Below, one piece after another: positions 63,121-64,000 of a DNA stretch of 64,000 nt. A program made the translations under genes and the position numbers. The notes beneath the pieces were generated by a model that saw nothing but the letters and a program-made list of their open reading frames with translations, was not told the origin of the DNA and made no database searches. The DNA is from Xanthomonas hydrangeae. Lineage in GTDB: Bacteria; Pseudomonadota; Gammaproteobacteria; Xanthomonadales; Xanthomonadaceae. Each line of letters opens with the position of its first letter. The first letter of the stretch is position 1. The DNA lies in assembly GCA_905142475.1 (NCBI GenBank), contig LR990730.1:2914001-2978000 (forward strand), in the 5' to 3' direction.

Positions 63121-64000
63121 TGCGCCAGCTGTAAGCGCGGCTTGCGCCAGAAACGCCAGCGTTGCGCGTGCGTCAGCGAAATGGTTTGCCCGTCCTGGAA
63201 ATCCAGCACCAGCCGATCCAGCTCGCCACGCGCCATCGCCGCCAACAACGGGGCCACCGCGTCGTCGCTGAATTGCTGCAGCGACCGCAGATGACGCAGA
63301 TCCACCAAGGCATCCACGCGCTGTTCGCCCTGCGCATCGGCGCCGGCCGCCAGCGCCAGCGCACGCAGCAGCGACTCGCGGCTGCGCACCTGACGGTGCG
63401 GCGATGTCACCGCATGCGGCAGCACGCCGCCGCCCCAGAACCACAGCGAATTGATCGCCGGTTTGCCGCTGGCCACGCGGCCTTCGTTCCAGGGATGTTG
63501 ATGCAGCAGCACCTGCGCCTCAGTCAACAACGCGCGCCAGCGCCGGCCGATATCGCCTGCGGGAAGATGCTCGAACAAGTCGTCGCCGATCGCCAAATCC
63601 GGCGGCGCAAATTCCGGCAGCGTGGCGTCCGGCGACAAGCGCAGATACCAGCGCGAGGGCGTCGGCGCATCCAGCAGGAAGCCGGCATCGCCGAACATCG
63701 GCTTGAGGACGGGCAACAACACCGCCAGATCTTCTGCAGTGGGACCAAGCGCTTCGCCATACCCCATCAACCGCGCGCCCTGCATGTCCGGCACCACATA
63801 GGCCGGATCGGCACGCACCCAGGTCGCGCCGGCGGCATCGCCGGCATCGAGCTGACGGGTCAGCGCTGCCACCGGCCACTGCGCAGGCGTCAGCGTGAAG
63901 TGGCGTTGCAACTGCGCCACTTCGCCTGCTTCCGCAGTGTGCTGGTCGGCGCGCGCAAGCGCACGCGCCACCGCCGTGTCGCCCAACGCACCGGGCAGAC
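63117..64000 (-). CDS. rpfE: RpfE-type protein, 5' end outside window
   Basis: At least 294 codons visible; the frame is open to the window edge, with the upstream part reading LPGALGDTAVARALARAD. Recognisable as the RpfE family by its position before recJ and blocks such as GYGEALGPTAEDLAVLLPVL, INSLWFWGGGVLPH and LVLDFQDGQTISLTHAQRW. Distant similarity to phosphoglycerate-mutase-like proteins has been proposed for the family; no function is established. RpfE is part of the rpf region in X. campestris. Confidence 0.85.
   Translation of the reverse strand, partial: LPGALGDTAVARALARADQHTAEAGEVAQLQRHFTLTPAQWPVAALTRQLDAGDAAGATWVRADPAYVVPDMQGARLMGYGEALGPTAEDLAVLLPVLKPMFGDAGFLLDAPTPSRWYLRLSPDATLPEFAPPDLAIGDDLFEHLPAGDIGRRWRALLTEAQVLLHQHPWNEGRVASGKPAINSLWFWGGGVLPHAVTSPHRQVRSRESLLRALALAAGADAQGEQRVDALVDLRHLRSLQQFSDDAVAPLLAAMARGELDRLVLDFQDGQTISLTHAQRWRFWRKPRLQLAQ

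Noticed and set aside
63120-63444. N-terminal extension of recJ to 63444
   Set aside because: The extra residues are Ala/Gly/Arg-rich and lie inside rpfE in another frame. ATG 63120 overlapping the rpfE stop gives a normal RecJ length.

Overview
The window is GC-rich, gene-dense DNA from a Xanthomonas chromosome. This rests on an rpf/DSF quorum-sensing locus in the recognisable order (acnA/rpfA, rpfB, rpfF, convergent rpfC-rpfH-rpfG, lysS, prfB, rpfD, recJ, rpfE) beside a large array of methyl-accepting chemotaxis protein (MCP, tsr-like) genes. The protein lengths and catalytic positions of RpfF (289 aa, E141/E161), RpfG (378 aa, D80) and RpfC (H198) match the known X. campestris proteins. 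rpfH is present. I cannot name the species from sequence alone.

Region 1 (1-28103) is a run of ten MCP genes on the + strand. The first is cut by the window edge and the last is broken by an in-frame amber codon. Their sensor modules differ (four-helix bundle, single Cache, double Cache, long helical, short helical plus PAS). All carry chains of HAMP-like repeats and an almost identical signalling tip. Two non-receptor genes sit among them: a secreted helical protein (2374-2907) and an outer-membrane barrel protein (8630-9391).

Region 2 (28104-38617) starts with dispersed palindromic repeats. It then holds a YcgR/PilZ protein, cheW, a small secreted OB-fold-like protein, an eleventh MCP, and the operon cheR-cheD-cheB-(PAS-GAF-GGDEF-EAL). 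Thirteen sites resembling sigma-28 (FliA) promoters, TMAAG-N13..15-GCCGNTA, precede nearly every transcription unit in regions 1 and 2. The block therefore reads as one flagellar late-class regulon that couples chemotaxis to c-di-GMP.

Region 3 (38618-46537) holds another palindromic repeat, an alpha/beta hydrolase, acnB, a VapBC-type toxin-antitoxin pair lying exactly between acnB and acnA, and acnA (rpfA).

Region 4 (46684-64000) is the rest of the rpf locus. It includes a lipoprotein, rpfB and rpfF (DSF processing and synthesis), the rpfG-rpfH-rpfC sensory operon on the opposite strand (DSF perception to c-di-GMP hydrolysis), lysS, and prfB with its programmed +1 frameshift. These are followed by rpfD (LytTR), an acyltransferase, a DUF1176 protein, further copies of the palindromic repeat, recJ, and a partial rpfE.
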